Assembly (NCBI GenBank): GCA_038320185.1 | Contig: JBBQDZ010000113.1 | Location: 1-7,719 of the forward strand | Reading direction: 5' to 3' | DNA from: JBBQDZ01 sp038320185 | Lineage (GTDB): Bacteria > Actinomycetota > Thermoleophilia > Gaiellales > Gaiellaceae | Length of the DNA: 7,719 nt | Shown here: piece after piece, positions 1-6,591 of the stretch | Position numbering within the stretch: the first letter of the stretch is position 1 | Layout: each line of letters opens with the position of its first letter | Made by a program: the position numbers and the translations under genes | Notes under the pieces: generated by a model | The model's database searches: none | Told to the model about the DNA's origin: nothing | Seen by the model: the letters and a program-made list of their open reading frames with translations, nothing else

Positions 1-10
1 CTGCGAGGGA

Positions 11-16
11 AGGAGG
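11..16 (+). promoter_or_regulatory. Ribosome binding site of the Mo-hydroxylase large subunit
   Basis: AGGAGG lies 6 nt before the GTG at 23 and is a near-perfect Shine-Dalgarno sequence. It is the main reason for choosing this GTG. The reading frame stays open to the left edge of the window, so a start further upstream cannot be formally excluded. Confidence 0.7.
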
Positions 17-22
17 GGGCTC

Positions 23-2533
23 GTGGGGGAACCATGGGTTTCCCCACGTTCGAGTACGACAGAGACCGCGACCGAGGCACCTGCCGTCGAGGCGCCGCCG
101 CGCGAGCGCTACACCGGTCAGAACGTCCCGCGCAAGGAGGACCGTCGGCTCGTCCAGGGCCAGGGCGTCTTCTTCGACGATCTCCGGCGCCACGGGATGG
201 GCTATGTCCACTTCGTTCGCTCCCCCTACGCACACGCGGCAATCACCGGGATCGACGTCTCGAAGGCCGCGGCGCTCGAGGGCGTCTACGGCACGCTGAT
301 CGGCGAGGAGGTGGCGGCGCTCACCGATCCGTTCTTCGAGCTCTCGGTGCCGCCTGGCTCCGAGATCAAGGACTACGCGCTCGCGGTGGGGACCGTGCGC
401 TTCGTCGGCGAGCCGGTGGCCGCCGTCTGCGCTGCGACGCGCGAGCTTGCCCGCGACGCCGCCGATCTGGTGGAGGTCGACTACGAGCCCCTGCCGGCGC
501 TCGTGGACGGCGAGCAGGCGCTCGCGGAGGGGGCTCCGATCCTGCACGAGGACGCGGGCTCGAACGTCGTCTGGTCTGGCAAGTTCGACTGGGGCGACTT
601 CGATTCCGCGCTGGCCGAGGCCGACCGGGTCGTTCGCATCGAGCGGCTGCACTTCCACCGCTTCTCCTCGACGCCGCTCGAGTGCAGCGGCTGCCTCGTG
701 GAGTACGAGCGGGCGACCGGGCAATGGACGATCAACTGCAACCTCCAGATGCCCGGGGTGGCGGCGATCTGGATGGGCCCGGCGATGCGCGTCGGGCTCG
801 ACAAGCTGCGCTTCGTCACGCACGACATCGGCGGCGGTTTCGGCAACAAGATCTGCCTGCACCCTTACTACGTTGCCTGCTGCCTGCTCGCGCGGAAGCT
901 CGGGCGACCGGTGCAGTGGACGGAGTGGCGCACCGACCAGCACACCGCGAACGCGCACGGCAACGAGCGGACGTTCCTCGACGTGGTCGTCCCGGTCAAG
1001 GCTGATGGAACGATGCTCGGGTTCAGCGTCCGGGCCATCGACGACTGCGGCGCCTTCCCGCGCTACGAGCCGCTCGGGGCGATCATCTGGGCCCAGGTGA
1101 GCGCCGGCTGCTACCGCTGGCGCAACATCCGCGTCGACTTCACACAGGTGGTGACGAACAAGGCACCGGTCTCGCCGAACCGCGGGTACTCGCGGATGCA
1201 ACACCTCTGGCTCACCGAGCGGATCGTCGACATCGTCGCCAGCGAGCTCGGCCTCGACCCGATCGAGGTGCGCAAGCGCAACTACGTGCGCACCGAGGAG
1301 ATGCCGTACGAGACCCCGAACGGCTGCATCTACGACTCGGGCGACTACGCACTCTGCCTCGATCGCGCGCTCGAGCTCATCGACCGCGGCTCGATCGAGC
1401 GCCGGCGAGAGGAGGCCGCCGCGCGCGGGAAGCTGCTCGGCTTCGGCATCGGCTCGACCCTCGACTCGGGGACGAACAACTTCGGCCAGTCGATGATCGT
1501 GAACCCGAGCCTCCAGTTCTCGGGCAACAACGAGGTCGCGACCGTCAAGCTCGACATCTTCGGTGAGCTTGTCGTCACCCTCGGTACCGTCCCGCAGGGT
1601 CAGGGGCACGAGACGACGGCCGCCCAGGTCGTCGCGGACATCCTCGGCGTCACCCCCGATGACGTGCACGTCCGTCCCGGCCACGACTCCTACTGGAACT
1701 CGCACGCGGGTTTCTCGGGCACCTACGCGAGCCAGTTCGCGGTCACGGGGCTCGGTGCGGTCAAGGGGGCGACCGACATGCTCGCCTCACAGGTGAAGCG
1801 TCTCGCGGCCGTCATCCTCGGCGCCGACGACCCGGAGGCGATCGAGCTGGCTGACGGTCAGGCGCGGGTAAAGGGCAGCCCGGAGGCCGCGCTTCCGTTC
1901 ATGGCCTGCGGCGCGATCATCAACGCGAACAACGCGGGGCTCCCGCCCGAGCTCGACGACGTCACGCTCAACTGCCGCTACGTCTACCGGCCGCCGTTTC
2001 AGGTGCCGGACCTCGAGCGCGCCTACGGGAACCTGACCCTCACCTACGCGACGCAGATCCACGCCTGCGTGCTGGAGATCGATCGCGAGACCGGCGTCGT
2101 GGAGGTCGTCGACTACGCCGCCGTGGACGATTGCGGCAACCGCATCCACCCGCAGATCGTCGAAGGTCAGGTGCACGGTGCGACCGCGCAGGCGCTCGGT
2201 GCCGCTCTCCACGAGGCCTTCGTCTACGACGAGGACGGAAACCTGCTGACCCCGAACTTCTACGACTACCACGTCCCGCACGCCCTCGACATGCCGCCAA
2301 TGCGAAACGGCTACATCGAGTCGCCCTCGCCCTTCACGCCGCTCGGCGCCAAAGGAATGGGCGAGGGCGGCGGCGCGGGCATCCACGCCGTCTGCGCGGC
2401 GATCCAGGACGCGCTCCGGCCCGTAGGCGCCGCGATCGTCACCGACAGTTGGAACCCCTATCAGCGGGTGTGGGAGCTGCTTCGCGATCCCGCTGCCAGC
2501 CGTGCGGGCGTACAGGTCGAGGAGGCGCGGTGA
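23..2533 (+). CDS. Molybdopterin-binding large subunit of a xanthine/CO dehydrogenase-family molybdenum hydroxylase
   Basis: This is the catalytic subunit (836 aa) of a molybdenum hydroxylase, which in this family inserts water-derived oxygen into a C-H bond and passes electrons to [2Fe-2S] and FAD partners. Seen in the sequence: an N-terminal hammerhead-type domain starting near RKEDRRLVQGQG (about residue 37); IGGGFGNK around 269-276; YDSGDY; PQGQGHE at 524-530 in the cofactor-binding region; and GAKGMGEGG near the C-terminus. In the last motif E781 sits where the family has its base-catalyst Glu. The active-site loop reads PNRGYSRMQ (385-393). It lacks the AYXCSFR loop of true form I CO dehydrogenase, so CO oxidation is unlikely. 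Residues 1-29 are a low-complexity lead. The GTG start has a strong Shine-Dalgarno sequence, and the stop overlaps the next gene in GTGA. The small and medium subunits are absent from the window. The family call is firm; the substrate is unknown. Confidence 0.93.
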   Translation: MGEPWVSPRSSTTETATEAPAVEAPPRERYTGQNVPRKEDRRLVQGQGVFFDDLRRHGMGYVHFVRSPYAHAAITGIDVSKAAALEGVYGTLIGEEVAALTDPFFELSVPPGSEIKDYALAVGTVRFVGEPVAAVCAATRELARDAADLVEVDYEPLPALVDGEQALAEGAPILHEDAGSNVVWSGKFDWGDFDSALAEADRVVRIERLHFHRFSSTPLECSGCLVEYERATGQWTINCNLQMPGVAAIWMGPAMRVGLDKLRFVTHDIGGGFGNKICLHPYYVACCLLARKLGRPVQWTEWRTDQHTANAHGNERTFLDVVVPVKADGTMLGFSVRAIDDCGAFPRYEPLGAIIWAQVSAGCYRWRNIRVDFTQVVTNKAPVSPNRGYSRMQHLWLTERIVDIVASELGLDPIEVRKRNYVRTEEMPYETPNGCIYDSGDYALCLDRALELIDRGSIERRREEAAARGKLLGFGIGSTLDSGTNNFGQSMIVNPSLQFSGNNEVATVKLDIFGELVVTLGTVPQGQGHETTAAQVVADILGVTPDDVHVRPGHDSYWNSHAGFSGTYASQFAVTGLGAVKGATDMLASQVKRLAAVILGADDPEAIELADGQARVKGSPEAALPFMACGAIINANNAGLPPELDDVTLNCRYVYRPPFQVPDLERAYGNLTLTYATQIHACVLEIDRETGVVEVVDYAAVDDCGNRIHPQIVEGQVHGATAQALGAALHEAFVYDEDGNLLTPNFYDYHVPHALDMPPMRNGYIESPSPFTPLGAKGMGEGGGAGIHAVCAAIQDALRPVGAAIVTDSWNPYQRVWELLRDPAASRAGVQVEEAR

Positions 2534-3240
2534 AGGTCTCGGGGACACGAGCGTTCGCGGCACCGCGGGCGACGGTGTGGGAGGTGCTGAACGATCCTGC
2601 GCGACTCGCGAAGACCATGCCCGGCGTCCAGGGGTTCGAGGTCGAGGACGAGCGCCGGTGGAAGGCGAACGTCAAGATCCCGCTCGGACTGGGCGGGCTC
2701 TCGATGAGCATCAAGTTCGAGAAGACCGAGGAGCGTGAGCCGGAGTTCGCGAGCCTCTCGGCCAAAGGCACGGGCGTTGGTGCGCTGATGCAGATGGCGA
2801 CCCGGTTCCACCTGAGCGAGGACGGCGGCGGGACGTCGATGCGCTGGGAAGCGGATGTCCGGATCGCGGGGCCTGTCGGGAGCATGGGCCAGCGCGTCCT
2901 CCAGCCGATCGTCAACCAGCAGGTGCAGAACGTGTTGGCTGCTCTGGATGTTCAGGTCCAGGAGGCTGCGGGGTCGGTTGAGGCGCAAGACGCGCAGACG
3001 CCGCCGCAGCCGTCCGGCTCGGGCGGCGGCACGGCCGGCGCGCCTGCGCCGAGTCTCGACGCTCACTCGAAGACCGATCCCGACCTGAAGGACGTCGGCC
3101 CGCCGGCCGAGCCCGGCGAGGAGGCGGAGCCGGGCGCGCGCGAAGGCTCGAGCGGTGCGCAGGAGGGCCTGAACCCCTGGCACGAGGAGGCGTACTCGCC
3201 GGACCCAGAGGGGCCGACGCAGTCCACCGAGGATCCGTAA
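2530..3240 (+). CDS. CoxG-like SRPBCC-domain protein with a disordered acidic/Pro-rich tail
   Basis: A 236-aa protein starting at the GTG in the GTGA overlap with the Mo subunit, with GAGGAGG 4 nt upstream (2519-2525). The frame is open further upstream, but that part is a shadow of the preceding gene. Residues 1-145 resemble CoxG (CO dehydrogenase subunit G, START/SRPBCC fold): an N-terminal strand, then APRATVWEVLNDP and AKTMPGVQGFE, a KGTG segment, and a closing amphipathic helix (RVLQPIVNQQVQNVLAAL). CoxG proteins support Mo-CO dehydrogenase by membrane anchoring and quinone/electron hand-off, and the operon position fits a similar accessory role. Canonical CoxG ends in a hydrophobic anchor. 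Here residues 147-236 are rich in Pro, Gly, Glu, Asp and Ser with no hydrophobic stretch, so the protein should be soluble unless it binds the membrane through a partner. Confidence 0.87.
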   Translation: MKVSGTRAFAAPRATVWEVLNDPARLAKTMPGVQGFEVEDERRWKANVKIPLGLGGLSMSIKFEKTEEREPEFASLSAKGTGVGALMQMATRFHLSEDGGGTSMRWEADVRIAGPVGSMGQRVLQPIVNQQVQNVLAALDVQVQEAAGSVEAQDAQTPPQPSGSGGGTAGAPAPSLDAHSKTDPDLKDVGPPAEPGEEAEPGAREGSSGAQEGLNPWHEEAYSPDPEGPTQSTEDP

Positions 3241-3250
3241 GGGCTGGTCG

Positions 3251-3276
3251 ACCATATGGTACGATATGGCGTATGG
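3251..3276 (+). promoter_or_regulatory. Promoter/operator region of the toxin-antitoxin pair
   Basis: ACCATATGGT at 3251-3260 is a perfect 10-bp palindrome. The half-site ATATGG recurs at 3264-3269, and a variant GTATGG at 3271-3276 runs into the start codon. TACGAT at 3260-3265 fits an actinobacterial -10 (TANNNT). It would place transcription start at about 3272-3273, on or next to the antitoxin ATG, so the mRNA would be leaderless; no Shine-Dalgarno is visible there. No convincing -35 was found. Repeated half-sites next to a ribbon-helix-helix gene are what an autorepressor operator looks like. The role is inferred. Confidence 0.55.
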
Positions 3277-3521
3277 CGCGGCGTCAGACTCTCGTCCAGC
3301 TCTCGGACGAACTCGTGGCTCTGCTGGACGCGCGGGCGGCGAAGACCGGACGATCGCGCTCCGATCTCATCCGCACAGCCGTCGAGCGAGACCTCGCCGC
3401 CGATCGCGAGGCCGCGATCGATCGCGCGATCATCGAGGGCTACACGAGGATCCCGCCAGGCGAGCTCGACGCCTGGGCTGAGGCCTCCGCTCTCGAGTCG
3501 ATTCGTGCAGAGCCCTGGTGA
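3273..3521 (+). CDS. Ribbon-helix-helix (CopG/MazE-type) antitoxin
   Basis: An 82-aa protein with a classic ribbon-helix-helix domain: a short N-terminal strand (RRQTLVQL, residues 3-10) that would pair in a dimer and enter the DNA major groove, a first helix (SDELVALLDARAAKTG), and a second helix starting at SRSDLIRTAVERDL. The charged C-terminal half (about 43-82, including PPGELDAWAEAS) is where antitoxins of this type bind and neutralise the toxin. The stop overlaps the toxin start in GTGA, giving the usual antitoxin-first order with coupled translation. It probably represses its own promoter through the palindromic repeats just upstream. The ATG at 3273 directly precedes the strand, which supports this start. 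Confidence 0.88.
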   Translation: MARRQTLVQLSDELVALLDARAAKTGRSRSDLIRTAVERDLAADREAAIDRAIIEGYTRIPPGELDAWAEASALESIRAEPW

Positions 3522-3826
3522 ATCGCGGCGAGATCTGGTGGGTCGAGCGCCCGAACGTCGGACGGCGGCCGCATCTCGTCCTGACGCGCCAAACGGCCGT
3601 CCCGGTACTCAACGCCCTTCATGCCGTTCCCGCCACGCGCACGGCCCGGGGCATACCCGCAGAAGTGCCGATCGGCCGGGAGGAAGGCATGCCCTCCGAA
3701 TGCGTGCTGGCCCTGGACAACCTCACCCTAATTCCGAAAGGCTTCTTCGTTGAACGAATCTGCCGCCTGTCCGCACAGCGGATGACCGAGGTGTGCAAGG
3801 CGCTCGCCGTGGCGACCGGCTGCTGA
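3518..3826 (+). CDS. MazF/PemK-family endoribonuclease toxin
   Basis: A 102-aa protein, normal length for the MazF/PemK family, whose members cut RNA at short specific sequences and halt growth unless bound by their antitoxin. Visible family signatures are the N-terminal MNRGEIWWVERPNVGRRP, with R17 in the GRRP turn where the catalytic Arg lies; the VPATRTARGIPAEVPI strand-loop, with T40 at the position of the active-site Thr; a central PSECVLALDNLTLIPK; and a C-terminal helix RLSAQRMTEVCKAL. It starts at a GTG overlapping the antitoxin stop. All main motifs are intact, so it looks functional. Its mRNA target site cannot be predicted from the sequence. The pair sits between two catabolic runs and may have been inserted there as a unit. 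Confidence 0.92.
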   Translation: MNRGEIWWVERPNVGRRPHLVLTRQTAVPVLNALHAVPATRTARGIPAEVPIGREEGMPSECVLALDNLTLIPKGFFVERICRLSAQRMTEVCKALAVATGC

Positions 3827-3828
3827 CC

Positions 3829-3841
3829 CCTCTGTGAGAGG
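3829..3841 (+). promoter_or_regulatory. Small hairpin covering the ribosome binding site of the luciferase-like gene
   Basis: CCTCT-GTG-AGAGG forms a 5-bp stem with a 3-nt loop. It begins 2 nt after the toxin stop codon. Its right arm is most of the only Shine-Dalgarno-like sequence (AGAGGA, 3837-3842) for the GTG at 3851. If it folds, it would mask that site until opened by ribosomes finishing the toxin gene. The stem is short, so this is a tentative reading. Confidence 0.35.
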
Positions 3842-3850
3842 ATCGGAGCG

Positions 3851-4888
3851 GTGGCTCAGCCGTTCAGGATCGGTGTCATGCAGCTCACGATGGAGCCGCT
3901 CGACGAGATGCTCGCGAGCGCACGGGCGATGGAACGCGCAGGGATGGACACGATCTGGCTCGCCGAGGCTTATCCGTGGTGGCGCAAGCACGGGATGGAG
4001 GCGCGATCCTCGACCGTCGTGTCGGCGCTGATGGCACGCGAGACGAGCCAGCTCACAATCGGCTGGGGGATCATCTCGCCCTTCACTCGGCACCCAGTGC
4101 AGGCCGCAATGGACGCGCGCGTGGTGCAGGAGGCCGCCGGGCCGGGGCGGTTTCTGCTCGGATTCGGCACTTCGAAGATCTTCCTCAACAACATCAAGCG
4201 CGGAGACGAGAAGATCTCGACGCTCGGAGCGATGCGCGACTCGGTCGCGATCGTCCGTGGGGTGCTCGGTGGCGGCGTTTTCGACTACGACGGCAAGGTC
4301 TTCAGCGCCTCGGTGCCCGCACTTGCGGCGGAAGCCGAGACACCGCGCGAGGTGCCGCCGGTCTACGTCGCAGCGACGGCCCCTCGGATGCAGGCGCTCG
4401 CAGGCGAGATCGGCGACGGGTGCCTGACGCCGTCGATCACCACCCCGGCGTTCGTCCGGTACACGCGGGGGAACGTCGGGGCCGACATCGACATCGGCTG
4501 CACCATCGTCGCCTCGGTCGCCGAAGACCGGGACGAGGGCCGCGACGGTGCGCGCGAGATCGCGGGGATGTACCTCGCGAACAAGGTGCAGAACATCCAG
4601 GGCGCGGCCGACACGCTGCTCGACCTCGCCGGGCTCGAGCAGGAGGAGATCCGGCCGGTGGCCGAGGCGATGGAGCAGGGCGGGCGCCTGGCCGCCAAGG
4701 CGCAGGTCACCGACGAGATCCTCGACAAGTGCAGGCCGATCGCGGGCACGCCGTCGGACTGCATCGAGGCGATCGAGGAGTACCGCGACGCCGGCTGCAC
4801 GCACGTGATGCTCGAGCTCTGGGGGGAGAACCGGCACCGCCAGATCGAGCTGTTCGGCGAGCGCGTGCTGCCGCACTTCCGCCGATGA
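3851..4888 (+). CDS. Luciferase-like (LLM class) flavin- or F420-dependent oxidoreductase
   Basis: A 345-aa protein, typical length for bacterial luciferase-like TIM-barrel oxidoreductases, which use FMNH2 plus O2 or coenzyme F420. Family signatures in order: first barrel strand FRIGVMQL; second-strand region AGMDTIWLAEAY; GWGIISPFTRHPVQAAMDARVVQEAAGPGRF with LGFGTSK (71-108); PPVYVAATAPRMQALAGEIGDG (169-190); and a C-terminal GTPSDCIEAIEEYRDAGCTHVML (299-321), which recalls the methylene-H4MPT reductase/F420 branch. Which cofactor is used cannot be decided from sequence reading. The GTG start has AGAGGA 8 nt upstream. The stop overlaps the next gene in ATGA, so it is probably co-translated with the M20 hydrolase and likely acts in the same pathway. 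Substrate unknown. Confidence 0.9.
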   Translation: MAQPFRIGVMQLTMEPLDEMLASARAMERAGMDTIWLAEAYPWWRKHGMEARSSTVVSALMARETSQLTIGWGIISPFTRHPVQAAMDARVVQEAAGPGRFLLGFGTSKIFLNNIKRGDEKISTLGAMRDSVAIVRGVLGGGVFDYDGKVFSASVPALAAEAETPREVPPVYVAATAPRMQALAGEIGDGCLTPSITTPAFVRYTRGNVGADIDIGCTIVASVAEDRDEGRDGAREIAGMYLANKVQNIQGAADTLLDLAGLEQEEIRPVAEAMEQGGRLAAKAQVTDEILDKCRPIAGTPSDCIEAIEEYRDAGCTHVMLELWGENRHRQIELFGERVLPHFRR

Positions 4889-6090
4889 ACCTGAGGATCG
4901 ACCGCGAGCGGCTCGTCCGCTGGGCGCTCGAAGCCGTCTCGATCCCGAGCTTCACGGGAGAGGAGCAGGCCATGGCGGAGTTCGTGCAGGAGTCCCTGGA
5001 GGCGATGGGGCTTGCGGTGCAGTGGCAGCAGGTCGAGGAGGGCCGGGCGAACGTGCTCGGGACGTGGCCGGGCGCGGGCGGCGGCCCGGCGCTGATGTTC
5101 AACGGGCATCTGGACACCTCCTACTCGGGCCGGGAGCCGTGGCTTGCCGGCATCCCGGGCTTCCAGCCGCAGGGCTTCGAGCGCGAAGGCCGCATCTACG
5201 GGCTCGGGATCTCGAACATGAAGGGCGCGCTCGCCTGCTACGTGGAGGCGATTCGGACACTTCAGGACGCCGGGGTGCGTCTGCGTGGGGACGTGCTGAT
5301 CGCGGCGGTCGCGGGTGAGATCGAGAAGGCACAGTGGGGGGACGCGCAGGGGGCGGAGTACCGCGGCTACGCCGCCGGCTCGCGCTATCTCGTCATGCAC
5401 GGTGGCGTCGCCGACATGTGCATCCTCGGCGAGCCGACCGAGGGAAAGCTTGTCCTCGCGCACTTTGGAACGCTGTGGCTGCGGCTCTCGACGTGCGGGC
5501 CGTTCATCCACACCGCCTTCTCGGCGGAGCGACTGGACGAGAACTCGATCGTCCGGATGCACGGCGTGCTCGACCAGGTGCTCGAGTGGCTGCCGAGCTG
5601 GGAGGAGGACATGTCCTACGGCGACGTGCGCGGAGTTGCTGGGCTCGGCGCGATCCAGGGCGGCTTCGGCTGGCGGGTCTCGCGGACGCCGCACCGGACC
5701 GACCTGTTCCTCGACCTCCGCGTGCCGCCGGACGTGCCGATGGCGGACGCCTGCCGGAAGGCCCTCGATTTCGCCCGCGGCCTCGAGGGGGTCGAAGCCG
5801 AGATCTACGTGACTGCGCCGGGCGCGCAGATCGACGAGGGCCATCCGCTGGTGGCGGCGGTCGGGGCTGCGCACGAAGAGGTCTTCGGGTCGGCACCGGT
5901 GCGTGATGTGACGCGGTGGTTCTCGGATGCTTCGGTGCTGACCCGCTACGGCATCCCGACGCTGAACTACGGCACCTCGAGTGGACTACCCGACGTCGAG
6001 CTCGGCGAGAATCTCGATATCGAGGGACTCGTGAAGACGGCGGAGGTCTATGCGCTTGCGGCCGCGACGATCTGCGGGGCCGCGGAGTGA
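4885..6090 (+). CDS. M20-family amidohydrolase/peptidase with substituted metal-ligand positions
   Basis: A 401-aa protein, the usual length for the ArgE/DapE/ACY1/CPG2 (M20) family, which are zinc enzymes hydrolysing amide bonds of N-acyl amino acids and related compounds. It starts at the ATG in the ATGA overlap; the open frame further left is a shadow. Seen: NGHLDTS with H75 and D77; GLGISNMKGA (106-115); AGEIEKAQ (143-150); ILGEPTEGK with E183; FIHTAFSA (H209, dimerisation-domain His); SDASVLTRYGIPTLNYG (347-363). Several canonical ligands differ. The bridging Asp before MKG is N111, the usual Glu-Glu pair reads E145-I146, and E372 sits where the C-terminal His is expected. It may be an active variant, a mono-metal enzyme or a non-hydrolytic relative. 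The stop overlaps the next start in GTGA. The family call is firm; the reaction is uncertain. Confidence 0.88.
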   Translation: MNLRIDRERLVRWALEAVSIPSFTGEEQAMAEFVQESLEAMGLAVQWQQVEEGRANVLGTWPGAGGGPALMFNGHLDTSYSGREPWLAGIPGFQPQGFEREGRIYGLGISNMKGALACYVEAIRTLQDAGVRLRGDVLIAAVAGEIEKAQWGDAQGAEYRGYAAGSRYLVMHGGVADMCILGEPTEGKLVLAHFGTLWLRLSTCGPFIHTAFSAERLDENSIVRMHGVLDQVLEWLPSWEEDMSYGDVRGVAGLGAIQGGFGWRVSRTPHRTDLFLDLRVPPDVPMADACRKALDFARGLEGVEAEIYVTAPGAQIDEGHPLVAAVGAAHEEVFGSAPVRDVTRWFSDASVLTRYGIPTLNYGTSSGLPDVELGENLDIEGLVKTAEVYALAAATICGAAE

Positions 6091-6591
6091 ATCGAGACGA
6101 GCCAGGTGCTAAGCGCGCAGCTGCGGCAAGATACAGGCCCGAGACGATCGACCAACTGCTTGTGGCGGAGCCTCCTCCGAGTTCTCGAGCGGTACTTCTA
6201 CTTCGAAGTCGTCCGCGAGCAGGACTCGCTTTTTCGCTACGTCAGCAAGCTGATCCTCCACCATGTCCCGGGCCGTGGCGAGAAAGCCAGCGCACTCACC
6301 GCACTGAAGGATCGCGGCATATTTCTCATCGATCTGAGCGAAGATCCACTTCCGGGTGTCGACCTCAGCGGATGCGTCGACAAGCTCGTCCGACGCTGTC
6401 ACGAGTTGAGCCCGCGGCGCATCATCCTCCTCAAGACGAACGTCTACGACCTGGCTTACCGAAGACTCAAAGCAGAAGGACTTCCGGTAATCGACGAGAG
6501 GATCCCGTTCCCCGGAAGTGGACAACAACGGCGCTTCGAGGAGCGCTTCGGAGCAGCACTCCAAGCCGATGAAGCTCGCGACCTTCGATAA
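6087..6591 (+). pseudogene. Conserved hypothetical gene split by a frameshift near 6180-6187
   Basis: The coding signal runs in two frames. From the GTG at 6087 (GTGA overlap with the M20 stop) one frame gives MNRDEPGAKR, then RPETIDQLLVAEPPPSS, and then degenerates into Arg/Ser-rich shadow sequence. From about 6184 the next frame takes over with LERYFYFEVVREQDSLF, then GIFLIDLSEDPLPG, RRIILLKTNVYDLAYRRL and LPVIDERIPFPGSGQQ, ending at the TAA at 6589-6591. A joined product would be about 167 aa. The LLVAEPPP start and the late LPVI...PFPGSG segment faintly recall the uracil-DNA-glycosylase fold, but I do not firmly recognise the family. Third-position base use looks less biased than in the neighbours. 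The join needs one extra base or two missing bases. It could be a true pseudogene, a sequence error or a +1 recoding site. The downstream part overlaps the FAH gene by 23 nt. Confidence 0.72.

Noticed and set aside
2131..2529. N-terminal extension of the CoxG-like protein
   Set aside because: The frame is open but the translation is Arg-rich shadow of the Mo subunit; the GTG at 2530 with a good Shine-Dalgarno begins the SRPBCC domain exactly.
23..2533. Genuine aerobic CO dehydrogenase large subunit (coxL)
   Set aside because: The AYXCSFR loop needed for the Mo-Cu active site is absent; PNRGYSRMQ occupies that place.
3256..3753. Alternative open frame over the toxin-antitoxin genes
   Set aside because: Ser/Arg/Pro-rich translation without domain pattern; it overlaps two clearly recognisable genes in another frame.
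3728..4876. Long antisense open frame opposite the luciferase-like gene
   Set aside because: It is Arg/His/Asp-rich with no domain pattern, mirrors the strong codon bias of the + strand gene, and the + strand protein is clearly recognisable.
3976..4884. N-terminal extension of the M20 protein
   Set aside because: Arg/Gly-rich shadow of the luciferase-like gene; the M20 family start coincides with the ATG at 4885.
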